This document shows, piece after piece, positions 53,861 to 64,000 of a stretch of 64,000 nucleotides of DNA (positions are counted from its first letter, which is position 1; every line of letters begins with the position of its first letter). The notes beneath the pieces were generated by a model. The model was not told where the DNA came from. It was given only the letters and a program-made list of their open reading frames with translations, and ran no database searches. The position numbers and the translations under genes are program-made. The stretch comes from Panicum virgatum (Eukaryota > Streptophyta > Magnoliopsida > Poales > Poaceae), in the NCBI RefSeq assembly GCF_016808335.1, contig NC_053143.1:53103441-53167440 (forward strand). Direction: 5' to 3'.

Positions 53861-54131
53861 TAGATAGGCTCAAGATAGAATTAGTACCGCCTGTTAACTT
53901 GAGATTTGTAACTGTCCTTTAAAAACATCTTAAGTCGATGGTCACACATCGGCTGTTCGCTTTTCATATATTTCACTAGCCAACTCAAAGTGTTGGCCTA
54001 TCATGATGATTTTTTTTTACTGGCCAACTCAACGTGTTGGCCTTTCATGACTCTCTCTTTTTTTTTTTGCGCGGCCGACTCAACGTGTTGCCCTATTACA
54101 CTGCAGCCAGATGGATCTCATCGGCTTTTCG
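53861..54131. other. Spacer between convergent aORF and pol of Gypsy-3
   Basis: Contains three copies of GCCAACTCAACGTGTTGGCC or a close variant (about 53979-53998, 54020-54040, 54073-54091), each roughly palindromic at its ends (GGCCAAC...GTTGGCC) and each followed or preceded by a T-run. Confidence 0.7.
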
Positions 54132-57100
54132 TTACTCGCCTTCCCACATGCTCGGGAAATACTTCTTGAGATGCTGACCATTGACAGCAACAGGAAACTT
54201 GACGCCGTCCAATTTTTCGAGCATGTATGCATTCCCAGGCAAAACCTGATCAACCTTATACCGCCCATGCCAAGTCGGAGACCATTTACCAAACTTTTTG
54301 TCTTTAGTCCCCAACGGCAATACCGCCTCCCAAACCAAATCTCCAACTCGGAAATCTTTAGGCTTGACCTTCTTGTTGTATGCACGGGCAACTTTAGCTT
54401 TGTTCTCTTTGATTTTTTCCAGCGACCAAAGCCTTAGCTCTGTCAGGTCCTCCACATTATCGTTCATCAAGGCTGCATACTGTTCAGCAGATAGATCATT
54501 CTGAAACTCAACACGCCTTGATCCAGCCGTGATTTCCCATGGTAGCACAGCATCCTGGCCGTAGACTAGATGGTACGGCGACGTCTTGGTGGACCCATGA
54601 CATGAAATACGATATGCCCACAAAGCTCCTGATAACACCTCATGCCAGTGCCTAGGGTATTCATCAATCTTTCTCTTTATGAGCTTGATAAGGCTCTGGT
54701 TGGATGCTTCAGCTTGTCCATTAGCATGGGCATAATACGGAGATGATCTGATCAGCTTAATCCCCATGTCATCGGCAAACTTTCTGAACTCCTCTGATAT
54801 AAAGACCGATCCTCCATCGGTCGTAATGGTCTGAGGGATCCCAAATCTATAAATGATGTGTTCTTTGACAAAGCTGATCACATCTCTCGATGCTACTGAC
54901 CTCATGGGCACTGCCTCTACCCACTTTGTGAAATAATCTGTGGCAGCTAAGACCCATTGGTGACCCTTGCTAGACGATGGGTTGATCTGTCCAATCATGT
55001 CCATGCCCCATCCTCTGAATGGCCAGGGTTTGATGATAGGATTCATCACTGATGCTGGCACTATCTGAATTTTGCCAAACCTCTGACATGCTTGACATCC
55101 CTTGTAATATTTGAAACAATCTTCAAGCATAGTGGGCCAGTAATAACCCGATCGCCTAATCAGCCATTTCATCTTATGAGCCGATTGGTGAGTACCGCAA
55201 GCTCCTTCATGTACCTCATGCAAGAGCCGATTTGACTCTGAAGGTCCCAGGTATTTAAGTAATAGTCCTTCCAAGGTCCTGTAGAACATATCGTCCCCTA
55301 TCAGAACATACTTCATGGCCTTGAGTCTTATCCTTCTGGGTGCCCCCCGAGCCGAATCCTTCAAGTAATTGAAGATATCGGCTCTCCAGTCTCCGGGTTC
55401 TAGAAACTGGACCTCCACCTCGACTCCATCGGCTGTCTCCTTGTAGCCAGAAGCCATCTGTGCCAAATCATTAGCTTCATTGTTCAGAGTCCTGCGTATC
55501 CAGTGGAAATTGATGTACCTAAATCGTGACATCAACTCACACCACTGCATCCATATTGGGAAAAGAGCCTCGCTCTCACACCTATATTCCTCCGTGAGCT
55601 GAGAAATCACCAGCTTCGAATCTCCAAAAATTTCCATCGCTTCTGCACCGGCTTCGAGAAGCAACTCCATCCCTTTGCGAATAGCTTCATATTCCACCAG
55701 ATTATTGGTGCACGGGGCAGTCATTCTGATGGAGAAGGAATAAGTCGCCCCTCGAGGCGACACCAACAGAATTCCCACACCGCATCCATCATCACAAGCC
55801 GATCCGTCGAAGAACATAGCCCAAGCACGAATAAATAACGCAGCAATATCAATGCTGATCCTATCCGCAACAAGATCTGCCAGTGCTTGTCCCTTGACTA
55901 CTTTCGCAGGCTGGTATCGGATATCGAACTCTGATAATGCAAACATCCATTTTCCGAGCCGGCCTTTAAGGACAGGGGCCGACAGCATATGTTTTATGAC
56001 ATCCGATTTGCATATGACAATTGTTTCCGCCGAGAGCAAAATATGGCAAAGCTTTGTACATGTAAAGTATAAGCAAAGACAAAGCTTCTCGATTTCAGGA
56101 TACCTGGTCTCGGCGTCTAACATGCGTCTGCTGAGGTAAAAAACCACCCTCTCTTGGCCGTCATGCTTCTGGACCAGCACCGAAGCAATGGAAGTGTCAC
56201 CAACGGATAGGTACACATAGAACGGCCTATCTTGCTGAGGAGGAACCAATACTGGAGGCTTTGACAAATATTCTTTGATTTCATCGAAAGCTTGCTGCTG
56301 TTCCGCCCCCCAGCAAAACTCATCATCGGATTTGATCTTTACTAAACCCATAAACGGCTCAATGCGTCCAGACAGATTAGAAATAAATCGCCTGACAAAG
56401 TTAATTTTACCGATGAGTTTCTGTAACTCCTTCTTTGTAGTAGGTGGCTTCATCATCTTCACGGCTTCTTGACTTTTTAGGCCGATCTCGATTCCCCTTT
56501 CATGCACTAGGAATCCCAGAAATTGACCGGCCGATACACCGAAGGCACACTTCTTTGGGTTCATTTTGAGCCCGAACCTTCGAGTCCGCTCCATAACTTG
56601 ACGCAGATCTTCTAAATGCCCCGCAGCTGACTTGGACTTGACCACAACGTCATCAATATAAATCTCTACCAGCTTGCCGATGAGATCATGGAAAATGTAA
56701 TTCATAGCACGTTGGTACGTTGCACCGGCATTTTTCAGTCCGAAGGTCATAACCAAGTACTCATACAAGCCAACTGCACCTGGTACTCTGAACGCAGTCT
56801 TGTTCACGTCCTCTGGGGCCATGAAGATCTGGTTGTAACCGGCGTTGCCATCCATAAAACTCATCATTTTGTGGCCAGCAGCGGCGTTGATCAACGTCTC
56901 TGCAACAGGCATTGGGTATTCATCCTTCGGAGTTGCTCTGTTGAGATCTCTAAAATCGACGCAGACACGCCATCGGCCATCTTTCTTTTGTACCGGCACC
57001 ACACTGAAGATCCATTCTGCATACCGGCACGGCCTGATGAACCCAGCATCCAGCATCTTCTCCACCTCTTTCTTAACTTCTTCTAGGACTTCGGCCTTCA

Positions 57101-57566
57101 TCTGACGTGTCCGTTGCTGAAACGGCCGAAACCCTTTCTTGAGCGGGAGCCGATGCTCGACTATGCTTCTATCCAATCCAGGCATCTCCGTGTAGTCCCA
57201 TGCAAAGCAATCCCGGTATTCTTTTAGGAGTGTGATCATCTCCTCTCGCAAAGCCGGATCCAACTTACTGCTGATAAATGTCGGCCGTGGCTTATCCCTA
57301 GGACCGATGTCAACCTCTTCCAAATCATCAGCTGATGTGAATCCATATCCGAGTTTGCCGTCATCTAAAAAATCGGCCGCGAATGCGAGCGAGTCTTCAC
57401 TATCCACAATGTCAGCAGCAAACATAGGGAGATGACAAGAAAAATTATTTGGCCAACCGCACGGGCTGGCCGCTTCTATACTTCTATTATTTCTCAGAAC
57501 CCAATAGTCAATAGATAGCCAACTGCTATAGGAGGCCTTCATGCGTACATGATGTAACAATTCCAA
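54132..57566 (-). CDS. Gypsy-3 pol: reverse transcriptase, RNase H, second RNase H, integrase
   Basis: One uninterrupted frame of 1144 codons. RT: CVDFRDLNRATPKDEYPMP, FMDGNAGYNQI, LKNAGATYQR and YIDDVVVKS. RNase H: ETRYPEIEKLCLCLYFTCTK. Second RNase H: MFFDGSACDDGCGVGILL and IFGDSKLVISQLTEE. Integrase zinc domain: HEGACGTHQSAHK with KGCQACQRFG intact. Integrase core: MDMIGQ, TTDGGSVF and GQAEASN, with both Asp and the Glu present. C-terminus: RVGDLVWEAVLPLG and NGQHLKKYFPSMWEGE. No catalytic residue is missing, so this is the best-preserved mobile-element enzyme set in the window. The first Met is only the first in the open frame; translation would depend on gag-pol read-through or frameshift. 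It converges with the aORF on the other strand. Confidence 0.93.
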   Translation of the reverse strand: MELLHHVRMKASYSSWLSIDYWVLRNNRSIEAASPCGWPNNFSCHLPMFAADIVDSEDSLAFAADFLDDGKLGYGFTSADDLEEVDIGPRDKPRPTFISSKLDPALREEMITLLKEYRDCFAWDYTEMPGLDRSIVEHRLPLKKGFRPFQQRTRQMKAEVLEEVKKEVEKMLDAGFIRPCRYAEWIFSVVPVQKKDGRWRVCVDFRDLNRATPKDEYPMPVAETLINAAAGHKMMSFMDGNAGYNQIFMAPEDVNKTAFRVPGAVGLYEYLVMTFGLKNAGATYQRAMNYIFHDLIGKLVEIYIDDVVVKSKSAAGHLEDLRQVMERTRRFGLKMNPKKCAFGVSAGQFLGFLVHERGIEIGLKSQEAVKMMKPPTTKKELQKLIGKINFVRRFISNLSGRIEPFMGLVKIKSDDEFCWGAEQQQAFDEIKEYLSKPPVLVPPQQDRPFYVYLSVGDTSIASVLVQKHDGQERVVFYLSRRMLDAETRYPEIEKLCLCLYFTCTKLCHILLSAETIVICKSDVIKHMLSAPVLKGRLGKWMFALSEFDIRYQPAKVVKGQALADLVADRISIDIAALFIRAWAMFFDGSACDDGCGVGILLVSPRGATYSFSIRMTAPCTNNLVEYEAIRKGMELLLEAGAEAMEIFGDSKLVISQLTEEYRCESEALFPIWMQWCELMSRFRYINFHWIRRTLNNEANDLAQMASGYKETADGVEVEVQFLEPGDWRADIFNYLKDSARGAPRRIRLKAMKYVLIGDDMFYRTLEGLLLKYLGPSESNRLLHEVHEGACGTHQSAHKMKWLIRRSGYYWPTMLEDCFKYYKGCQACQRFGKIQIVPASVMNPIIKPWPFRGWGMDMIGQINPSSSKGHQWVLAATDYFTKWVEAVPMRSVASRDVISFVKEHIIYRFGIPQTITTDGGSVFISEEFRKFADDMGIKLIRSSPYYAHANGQAEASNQSLIKLIKRKIDEYPRHWHEVLSGALWAYRISCHGSTKTSPYHLVYGQDAVLPWEITAGSRRVEFQNDLSAEQYAALMNDNVEDLTELRLWSLEKIKENKAKVARAYNKKVKPKDFRVGDLVWEAVLPLGTKDKKFGKWSPTWHGRYKVDQVLPGNAYMLEKLDGVKFPVAVNGQHLKKYFPSMWEGE

Positions 57567-57655
57567 CCAAAAACAGAATTTTTCTATTTTTCGGGGCCGG
57601 TCGCCGGGATCGGCCTCTCTATTTTCCTTACACCCCGTAGCTAGCCAGGGTGCAT

Positions 57656-58183
57656 CTATTCTGTGAGACCAGTGGATAAGACCAGCCTCAGTCCATTTTT
57701 TGACGCCTCAATCCGATCATAGTCTTCCAGGGCGATCCCGGAAATCGGCTCTTGTCCTTCCGTATCCCAGGCGTTCATATCTGCGACCGAGACCTCGCTG
57801 GAATCATCTGCAGGGACCACCTCTACTTCATCACCATCCCATTGGACGAGGTACTGGTGCATTGTGGAAGGGATACAACAGTTGGCATGAATCCAGTCTC
57901 TTCCAAGCAGCACCGTGTACGTGCTCTTGCTGTTAACGATGAAGAACGATGTCGGTACAGTCTTGCAGCCCACTGTCAGTTCCACATTAAGAACACCCAT
58001 CGCCTCTGATGGCTGTCCATTAAAGTCGTTGAGCATCACATTGGTCTTGATCAAATCGGCAGAAGAACGACCCAATCGGCGCAGCACAGAATATGGCATC
58101 AGGTTAACTGCAGCACCAGTGTCGACCAACATCCTGTTCACATGTTTGCCGTCAATGAAGCCCTTGAGATATAACCCCTTCAA
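57656..58183 (-). pseudogene. Gypsy-3 aspartic protease
   Basis: Contains MLVDTGAAVNLMPYSVL (active-site D-T-G, unlike D-G-G in Gypsy-1) and VLLGRDWIHANCCIP. Ends at TGA/stop near 57656, about 90 bp before the pol frame opens. The upstream gag portion is in separate frames. Confidence 0.82.
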
Positions 58184-58701
58184 GTGTTTGTAGCTCTTCT
58201 CCTTGGGTTCTCGAAAATAATTGGTCGTGGGCCGAGATCCAGCTGCGCGACGGGCAATTCCTCCGGTTGGGGTGCTCGAAACTCCGACGGGAGCACGAAC
58301 ACCATGTTCACGTCAGCCGATGGCTTTTCATCGGCCTTTGTCTGCTTGGGGCGCCATTCCATCCTCGGGGGGTGCCTCTCTTCCCTTTGCGGTCACCTAA
58401 CTTGCTCCGCGAGATCCGGACGCGCTTTCCTCAGCACGTCAAGATACTTTGCTTCTGCGTCTTTGAGGTTGCGCAAGCGCTGTACTCTGCGCTTCTGCGA
58501 CCGATTGAGCCCATCAGGACACCACCGTGGGCGATGGTACCTGTCTTCTTCCTCTAGCTCTGAATCACCTCCGGATGGGCGCCCCACATGGTCGTCCTGA
58601 CATGTTCTGGGCCCCAAACACCGGAACACCGATGTCTTGTCCTGTTGGTGCCCTCGAGGCCTGCACTCCAAGCAATCATCTATAGTAGGCAATCGGCTCA
58701 T
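58180..58701 (-). pseudogene. Gypsy-3 gag-protease linker
   Basis: 58701-58393 encodes RYHRPRWCPDGLNRSQKRRV and 58362-58180 the segment EWRPKQTKADEKPSADVNM, the same module order as in Gypsy-1 (PRWCPSGL...QKRK before protease), with a stop between. Confidence 0.7.
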
Positions 58702-58917
58702 GCCAGAATTCCAACAGTACCTGAAGAATGGGCAATGCTAGTGGTCGCGTATAGCCTGGCGCCTGCCCAATGTCCTTCCTGAGCGGTGCTCGTACTCGTC
58801 TTCCTCCGATTTGTATCGGTGGCGTAGCTGGTACTGGTACTGGTATTTCTCCAGAAGCCGATTAGAAGCTGGAAGATGATTGCGGTTGTGACGTACTTGC
58901 TCTTCAGTCACATGCTG

Positions 58918-59991
58918 CTATTCCAACTCGTGTTCATTTTGCGGCCGTTTGCCAGAAGCGGCCTCTCTCCTCTGCTTGTCATGGCGGCGCATAGGTCCCA
59001 CCATGTTGATGTGGAATGCCAAGTCCTGGCCCTTGGACCTGAAGTCTGACAGTTCCACCACGTTAGCTTGTGGGAAGGGCTTCGTGTCCACCTTCATAGT
59101 GTGTTGAGCTAGGATTAATCGGCCTTGCTCGATAGCCGATTGGATCTGGTGACGCAGCTGCTTGCATTCACCAGTGGCATGAGTAAACGAGTGGTGCCAC
59201 TTGCAGTATAGCCTTCCCTGCAACTCTTGTGCCGTCGGCAGCTTGTGATTTTCTGGGAGCTTCAGCTGTTTTTCTTTGAGGAGCAGGTCGAATATCTGCT
59301 CTGTTTTGGTTACGTCGAAATCGAAGCCCTTCACAAGCCCCTGCTGCTTGATCCACTTGCATGGGACAGGATTTGCACCCCGAGTCCACTCTGCCACGGC
59401 CACTTCTTGTTCTTCACCCGAGTCGTCAGATTCTTCAGCTTGTGCCATGTTTACATGGCGCCTGAACTTGTCCTGGTACAGTTCAGGATGATAATGCTCG
59501 TATGCGGTAAGCTTTTGCACAAGGTGCGCCAGAGACGTAAGCTCCAACTGAAAAGCCGCATCCTTGATCGGCTTGGCAAGTCCCAGGACAGCCAGATCGA
59601 CTGCCTCTTTCTCTGTGATGCGTGACGAGTAGCATCGGTTCTTGACCTCCCTGAAGCGCTGTATGTACTCTGACACGGTCTCTCATCGCTTCTGCCTGAC
59701 TTGGGCGAGGTCGGCAATTCCGGCTTCTGCAGCTTCCGAGTGGTACTGGGTATGGAATTGATCTTCAAGCTGCCTCCAAGTCCGAATCGAATCCGGAGCT
59801 AGCGACGCGTACCATCCAAAGGCTGGACCTGTAAGGGATTGGCCGAAGAACCGGACCCTCAATGGATCCGACACTGAGATCATCCCAAGCTGCGATAAGT
59901 ATCGGCTCACATGCTCAATGGAGCTGGCTCCCTCTGATCCGTTGAACTTGGTGAACTCAGGAAGCCGATACTTGAGTGGTAGTGGGATCAA
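58918..59991 (-). pseudogene. Gypsy-3 gag core and zinc-type motif
   Basis: 59991-59683: LPEFTKFNGSEGASSIEHVS, RFFGQSLTGPAFGWYASL and QLEDQFHTQYHS. Broken by TGA near 59680 and continued in 59676-58918: SEYIQRFREVKNRCYSSR and YCKWHHSFTHATGEC. Gag core of a Tat element. Confidence 0.82.
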
Positions 59992-60054
59992 GTCATAGTC
60001 GCTTGGATACGGCTTGGAATAGTCGATCGCTTTCCTCTTGGGCAGGATGCCGAA

Positions 60055-60780
60055 CTAGTCTCTGAGTATTGCACTGACCTGCTCCACACTAAGAACTCCT
60101 AAGGCCGATGGCTCAGCACTCGGCCTAGTAGCATACTTTGCCAGCCACGCTTGTTTTTCTGCGTCTGTTCCAGGAGCTCCTAGGTTCACCATCTGCACCG
60201 AGCGTGCTGGACTGACGCTGTCAGGGATGTAGGCGCATGTGTAGCCGTGCGGAATCTCCTTAGGTGGCTCGGTGAGGAACTGGCCTTCTCCAGGATCACC
60301 GCCGATCTTGTGGACGACGTAGATCGGCGAGCTGTGTGGCCTGGGAGCTGCAAATGAGAATGGTAGTTGCGGCCTAGAATGCAGTGCAGCTTCCTCTGCG
60401 TGACTCCCCAGGATTGGCCCCGATGGAGAGTACTGGTTCTTGATTATCTCCTGGATGACGCGATGCGCCATGCGCTCGAGTTCATTCATCAAGCTCTGAG
60501 AGTGCCGATGAAGCGCATGGGCCACCATGTAGTTCATCTCCTGACGCAGGGCTCTGGTGCGTTCTTCAGATGGTACAGACAGATCTACATTGTCCAGAGC
60601 ACCTTCTGGTGAGAACCCCTTCCACTTGATGCCATGGTTGCGAGTCCTCTCAAAAGAGCCGATGAGATCGGCTTCCAGCAGAGCTTTGATCTCATCGTAC
60701 TTCTTCTTGTGTTCAGGAGGAAGCTCATCATATGTGACGGGCTTGGGAGCGGGTTCTTGATCTTGAGCTCCGGTCATCAT
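60055..60780 (-). pseudogene. Gypsy-3 gag N-terminus
   Basis: Start chosen at the ATG near 60778-60780 (MTGAQDQEPAPKPVTYDELP), downstream of the primer site. Charged helical text, KKKYDEIKALLEADLIGSFE. Ends at TAG in LRD*FGILPK, after which the gag core continues. Confidence 0.72.
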
Positions 60781-60826
60781 TGCGGTGGATGTTGTTGCCG
60801 AGGGTCCCACCGGGCGTGCCAGAATG

Positions 60827-62049
60827 TGTTGTCGACCAAAACCCACTGGCGAGCAACGACGGGCAACACGAAGAGCCGGGAGGTTGCTAGGGCACTAGAG
60901 GCACTGCTCCCTCGTCGACGGCCCGCAATTTCCATCACGCGCCCGGAGGATGTGTGAAAACCGGGCGTGCCACCTGACCTATACCCGATCAGGAGGGTGC
61001 AGACGTGCTCCGAACAGTTTCCTGCATACAAAGACATGTGTAAACGTAAGTCCGAGCCATGGTCGGCTCCCCGGGACGACTCTTGCATCGGCTTTGAAGA
61101 GCCGATCGAGTCCCGGTGTCAGACGGGATCTGATTGTATCCGGATATAATAAATAGAGCAAATCACTATAAAACTGCTTCAATCAAATCTAATTGATCTT
61201 AATCCACGATGGTAACATCTTCACTGCTAGATCGGAACATCCTACACGTGACTAGGCCTAGCGAACGTAACAAACAACTGAACCACAACCTAAAACAGAG
61301 GCCTAAGAACTAGCAAGAGCCGATTCCCGGAACAATCCCTATCAAGGCTAAGATAAAGCATCTACTACGCCACCAGATCATCCAATCCGTTTACAAGGCC
61401 TAACCTAGCAGATATTATGCCAACTCTTAAGATAAGAGCAAATCATAATAGATCAGATCTACTAAATATGAAAGAAGCAGGGTGTTGTCCCTGTGCGACT
61501 AATTTTATGCGATAAGAACTAGCAAGAGATTGAAACGTGACTGCACAGAGACAACATGATATTCGCAGATGATAAGCAATGAAGCACAAAAGATCTACTA
61601 AAAGCCATGCTACGAACATAATGATAACTAGTACTACTCGCCATCAAAAACGCTTCAGTACGAGTAATACCAAGGTAAAAGCAAGAACAATACTGCCCTG
61701 ATCGCAAGAAGCGATCAGGGCAGCATGGCACTTACTTGGATGAAACCCTAGGATTAGGGGTGGCGATGCGCCGAGAGTTGTTGTTTGCGAGTCGTGATGA
61801 CGCTCTTTTATGAATAACGAAGGATACATATTTATAGTCCGGAGACTTGGGAAACAATCTAAACTAATCTTGTCCCGATTGGACTCTATCTCTAATCTCA
61901 AACTAAATCTAAGAATACACGGCCAATGTGGCCCAGACGCTCACGCAGGAGCCGATTTACAAGCCTTCCTCATCTTTTGCTTTAAGCCCATCTTGATTTC
62001 GGCCCATAAATTAACCCTGTTAATTTATGGCGATAACAGCAGGGCAACA
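60827..62049 (-). repeat. Gypsy-3 5' LTR (about 1.22 kb)
   Basis: Plus strand starts TGTTGTCGACC and ends GCAGGGCAACA, i.e. TGTTGCCCTGC ... GGTCGACAACA on the coding strand. A TATA-like TATTTATAG (plus strand 61831-61839) lies about 210 bp from the right end. The right border coincides with a copia fragment, so the insertion was probably into that element. No partner LTR is available to date it. Confidence 0.75.
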
Positions 62050-62726
62050 GCCCTTGGGTCCTCGACACTGGAGCGACATCTCATATGACCTCCAATGACG
62101 GTATACTTCTATCCCGTCTTTCCCATTCGCCGTCCTTCATCACAGTCGGCAATGGAAATTCCATACCAATTGCTTGTCGTGGCACTTCCAGTATTCCTAT
62201 AGCTGATTATCTCTTTCATCTCAATAATGTTCTTTTCGCTCCGCATCTTGTTCGTAACCTGTTATCTGTTCGACAGCTTACTCGCGATAATAACTGTTCC
62301 ATTGAGTTTGACGCCTTTGGCTTCTCTATTAAGGATCTGAAGACCAAGACTGTGATTCTTCGCTGCAATAGTGGCGGGGATCTCTACACCATTCCACCCA
62401 CCCACGCCAGCTCCTCCGCAGCCACCTGTCACGTCGCCTCTGCTTCGTCCTCGCTGTGGCACTCACGTCTTGGTCATCCTGCACCAGTCGCCATTAGTGA
62501 ACTTAATAAAATTTCAGCTATTTCATGTAATAATGCAGCACGTGGTCTTTGTCATGCTTGCCAGCTCGGCAAACACACGTGTCTGCCCTTTACTAGTTCA
62601 TCATCTAGCACTTCTGCCCCCCTTTGAACTCGTTCATTGCGATGTCTGGACATCACCGGTGCTTAGCATCTCAGGTTTTAAGTACTATCTTGTGATGGTT
62701 GATGATTTTACACATTACTGTTGGTA
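62050..62726 (+). mobile_element. Ty1/copia fragment: protease, pre-integrase and start of integrase
   Basis: Aspartic protease WVLDTGATSHMT opens the fragment, followed by NVLFAPHLVRNLLSVRQL and the GAG-pre-integrase Cys/His region (LWHSRLGHP ... CHACQLGKH), then integrase start (LVHCDVWTSP, YYLVMVDDFTHYCW). One extra C in the run at about 62616-62621 shifts the frame between TSAP and FELVHCDVW. Both ends are cut: on the left by the Gypsy-3 LTR, on the right by the dispersed repeat. Confidence 0.85.
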
Positions 62727-64000
62727 ATGCAAGTTTGTAGGGAGCTGCCTGAGTTCGAGACTCTGCCACTTCTAATTAAATTGGAGCGTATCAAAATCAA
62801 TTGGTTACACACAGTTTGTCGCTATGCACCATACATTCACTTGTGTCTATAGTCTATTTTTTCCACATATTATACTAAACTGAGTGTAAATTGCTTATTT
62901 AAGGCCCTAAACGAATTCAAATTTAAAAGTGGTCAACTACAAAGTTTCATAACTTTTTGAGATCTACAACTTTTATTTTGGCTATTTTTCCATCCAATGC
63001 TGTGTATAAAATTTGAAATTTGCTTTACCGTGTGCCAGATCTAGAGCACATTGCAAAACCTGGTCATTTGCCGGTGCCAGATCTAGAGCACACGGCAAAC
63101 ATCTTTTTTTAAAAAAATTCTACATGGTGTACCAAATTAATTAGTTAAATATAGCAAATAAATATAAAAATGTACCAAATTTTAATATAGAGTGCCACAT
63201 GTTGTATGTGAAGAGCATAAAAGGTTTCGAGGTGAGAAGAGAAATTTTTTTTATTACTTTGCCGCGTGCAAAAAAAGCATACGACAAATTTATTACTTTG
63301 CCGTGTGAAAAAAAGCACATGTGCCCAATATCTGCCGTGCGTTTTTTTGGATGACACACGGCAAAAGTGTTGTTTGCCGCGTGTCTGGAAAGTTGCCCAC
63401 GGCAAACTTTGGGCACATGGAAAATACGGTCTTTCCTGCCGTGACACATGAACTTTTTATTTATGTGTAGGGATTCCAATTTTGTTTTCTAGAAAGCTTC
63501 AATATCCAACGAAGTTAGGTAAATTTGAAAATAAAAATCAATTCGGCCAAGCCTGTATGAAGTTTTTCAAAATTCAAAGATAATTTTATTGAATAATTAG
63601 TTTCCATCATTCTTGGCGCATAGTCATGCAACTATAGTGGTAGGTTCATTCCACAAAATAGCAATAATAGAAGTATTAGCGCAATTAGAGATGAAACACG
63701 CTATAAAAAAAGATAAATTCTAAAAATTCTTATAAAAATCAGAAACATTCGACCATCTACTCAACCAACTATAATCATCATCAATAGTATAACCATCAGG
63801 ATCTATAATCTTGTCTACATATTTACCCAGCTCTGCCATTATAAAATAAATATAAACTAATCTTCTAAGAACTAAGGGCCTGTGTGGAAGAATTCTACTC
63901 CATGTGTTTTTTTATTACAAAAGATAATTTCAAATCTTTCCTACTAATTCTTGTGTATTTCCCAGCCTCTGGGGCTACCCCCGAATTCCTCGGCCAGGTG
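62727..64000. repeat. Long dispersed repeat, copy 2 (partner at 1994-3266)
   Basis: Begins with AATGCAAGTTTGTAGGGAGC as copy 1. It differs by small changes, including mutation of the palindrome arm, and continues to the window end. It meets the copia fragment without a spacer. Confidence 0.8.

Larger units (their letters stand above)
53861..62049 (-). mobile_element. Gypsy-3: second Tat-type Ty3/gypsy family, 3' LTR missing
   Basis: On the minus strand: LTR 60827-62049, primer site TGGCACGCCCGGTGGGAC (about 60804-60821), gag (from about 60780), protease, a 1144-codon pol frame, then spacer and the antisense extra ORF. The left LTR is absent and the aORF side runs straight into Gypsy-2 at about 52400. 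The palindromic ACCGGTC motif is not seen, so it is a different family from Gypsy-1, although domain order, gag zinc motif and PRWCP motif are shared. Confidence 0.85.

Overview
The window is nuclear DNA of a grass (Poaceae, probably panicoid). Evidence: GT-AG introns, a grass-type NB-ARC/LRR resistance gene, a LISCL-type GRAS gene, and nested Ty3/gypsy (Tat-type), Ty1/copia, LINE and CACTA elements. No prokaryotic features, tRNA, rRNA or CRISPR were seen. By my reading only one host gene is intact, the GRAS gene at 42964-44781; almost everything else is mobile DNA or decayed coding sequence.

Layout. (1) 240-16929: one decayed host immune-receptor gene. Exon phases join a receptor-like kinase domain (240-1597), a Major Sperm Protein (MSP) domain (5867-6478) and a CC-NB-ARC-LRR protein (6574-16929). 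It is interrupted by a MITE fragment, a long-range repeat, a 1.0-kb CACTA element (3424-4429), a TA microsatellite, a 3.55-kb solo-LTR-like block inside a 4-kb intron (7530-11538), and a 3.49-kb gag-only LTR retrotransposon (13200-16690) with TSD CAATC. (2) 17174-24407: repeat copy A, a GC-rich array with palindromic cores (18.3-22.1 kb), then repeat copy B. (3) 24408-33720: a 9.3-kb Tat-type Ty3/gypsy element on the minus strand (here Gypsy-1), with TSD CCACT, inserted in copy B. (4) 34705 to about 39500: a minus-strand L1-type LINE. (5) 39.6-41.8 kb: a second GC-rich palindrome array. (6) 42964-44781: the GRAS gene. (7) 45578 to about 52400: a degenerate plus-strand relative of Gypsy-1 (Gypsy-2) with an internal deletion and no 3' LTR. 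(8) About 52401-62049: a different minus-strand Tat element (Gypsy-3) with a nearly 1150-codon pol ORF and an antisense, intron-containing extra ORF. (9) 62050-62726: a Ty1/copia fragment. (10) 62727-64000: a second copy of the repeat at 1994-3266.

Two themes stand out. First, the kinase-MSP-NLR architecture joins two immune-receptor types in one reading frame, although this copy is a pseudogene. Second, Gypsy-1, Gypsy-2 and the gag-only element are sown with a short palindrome, ACCGGTCTGACCGGT or its complement, in both LTRs and coding regions. In the LTRs it forms a 22-bp minisatellite, and the LTR pairs of two separate elements each differ by exactly 44 bp, two units.
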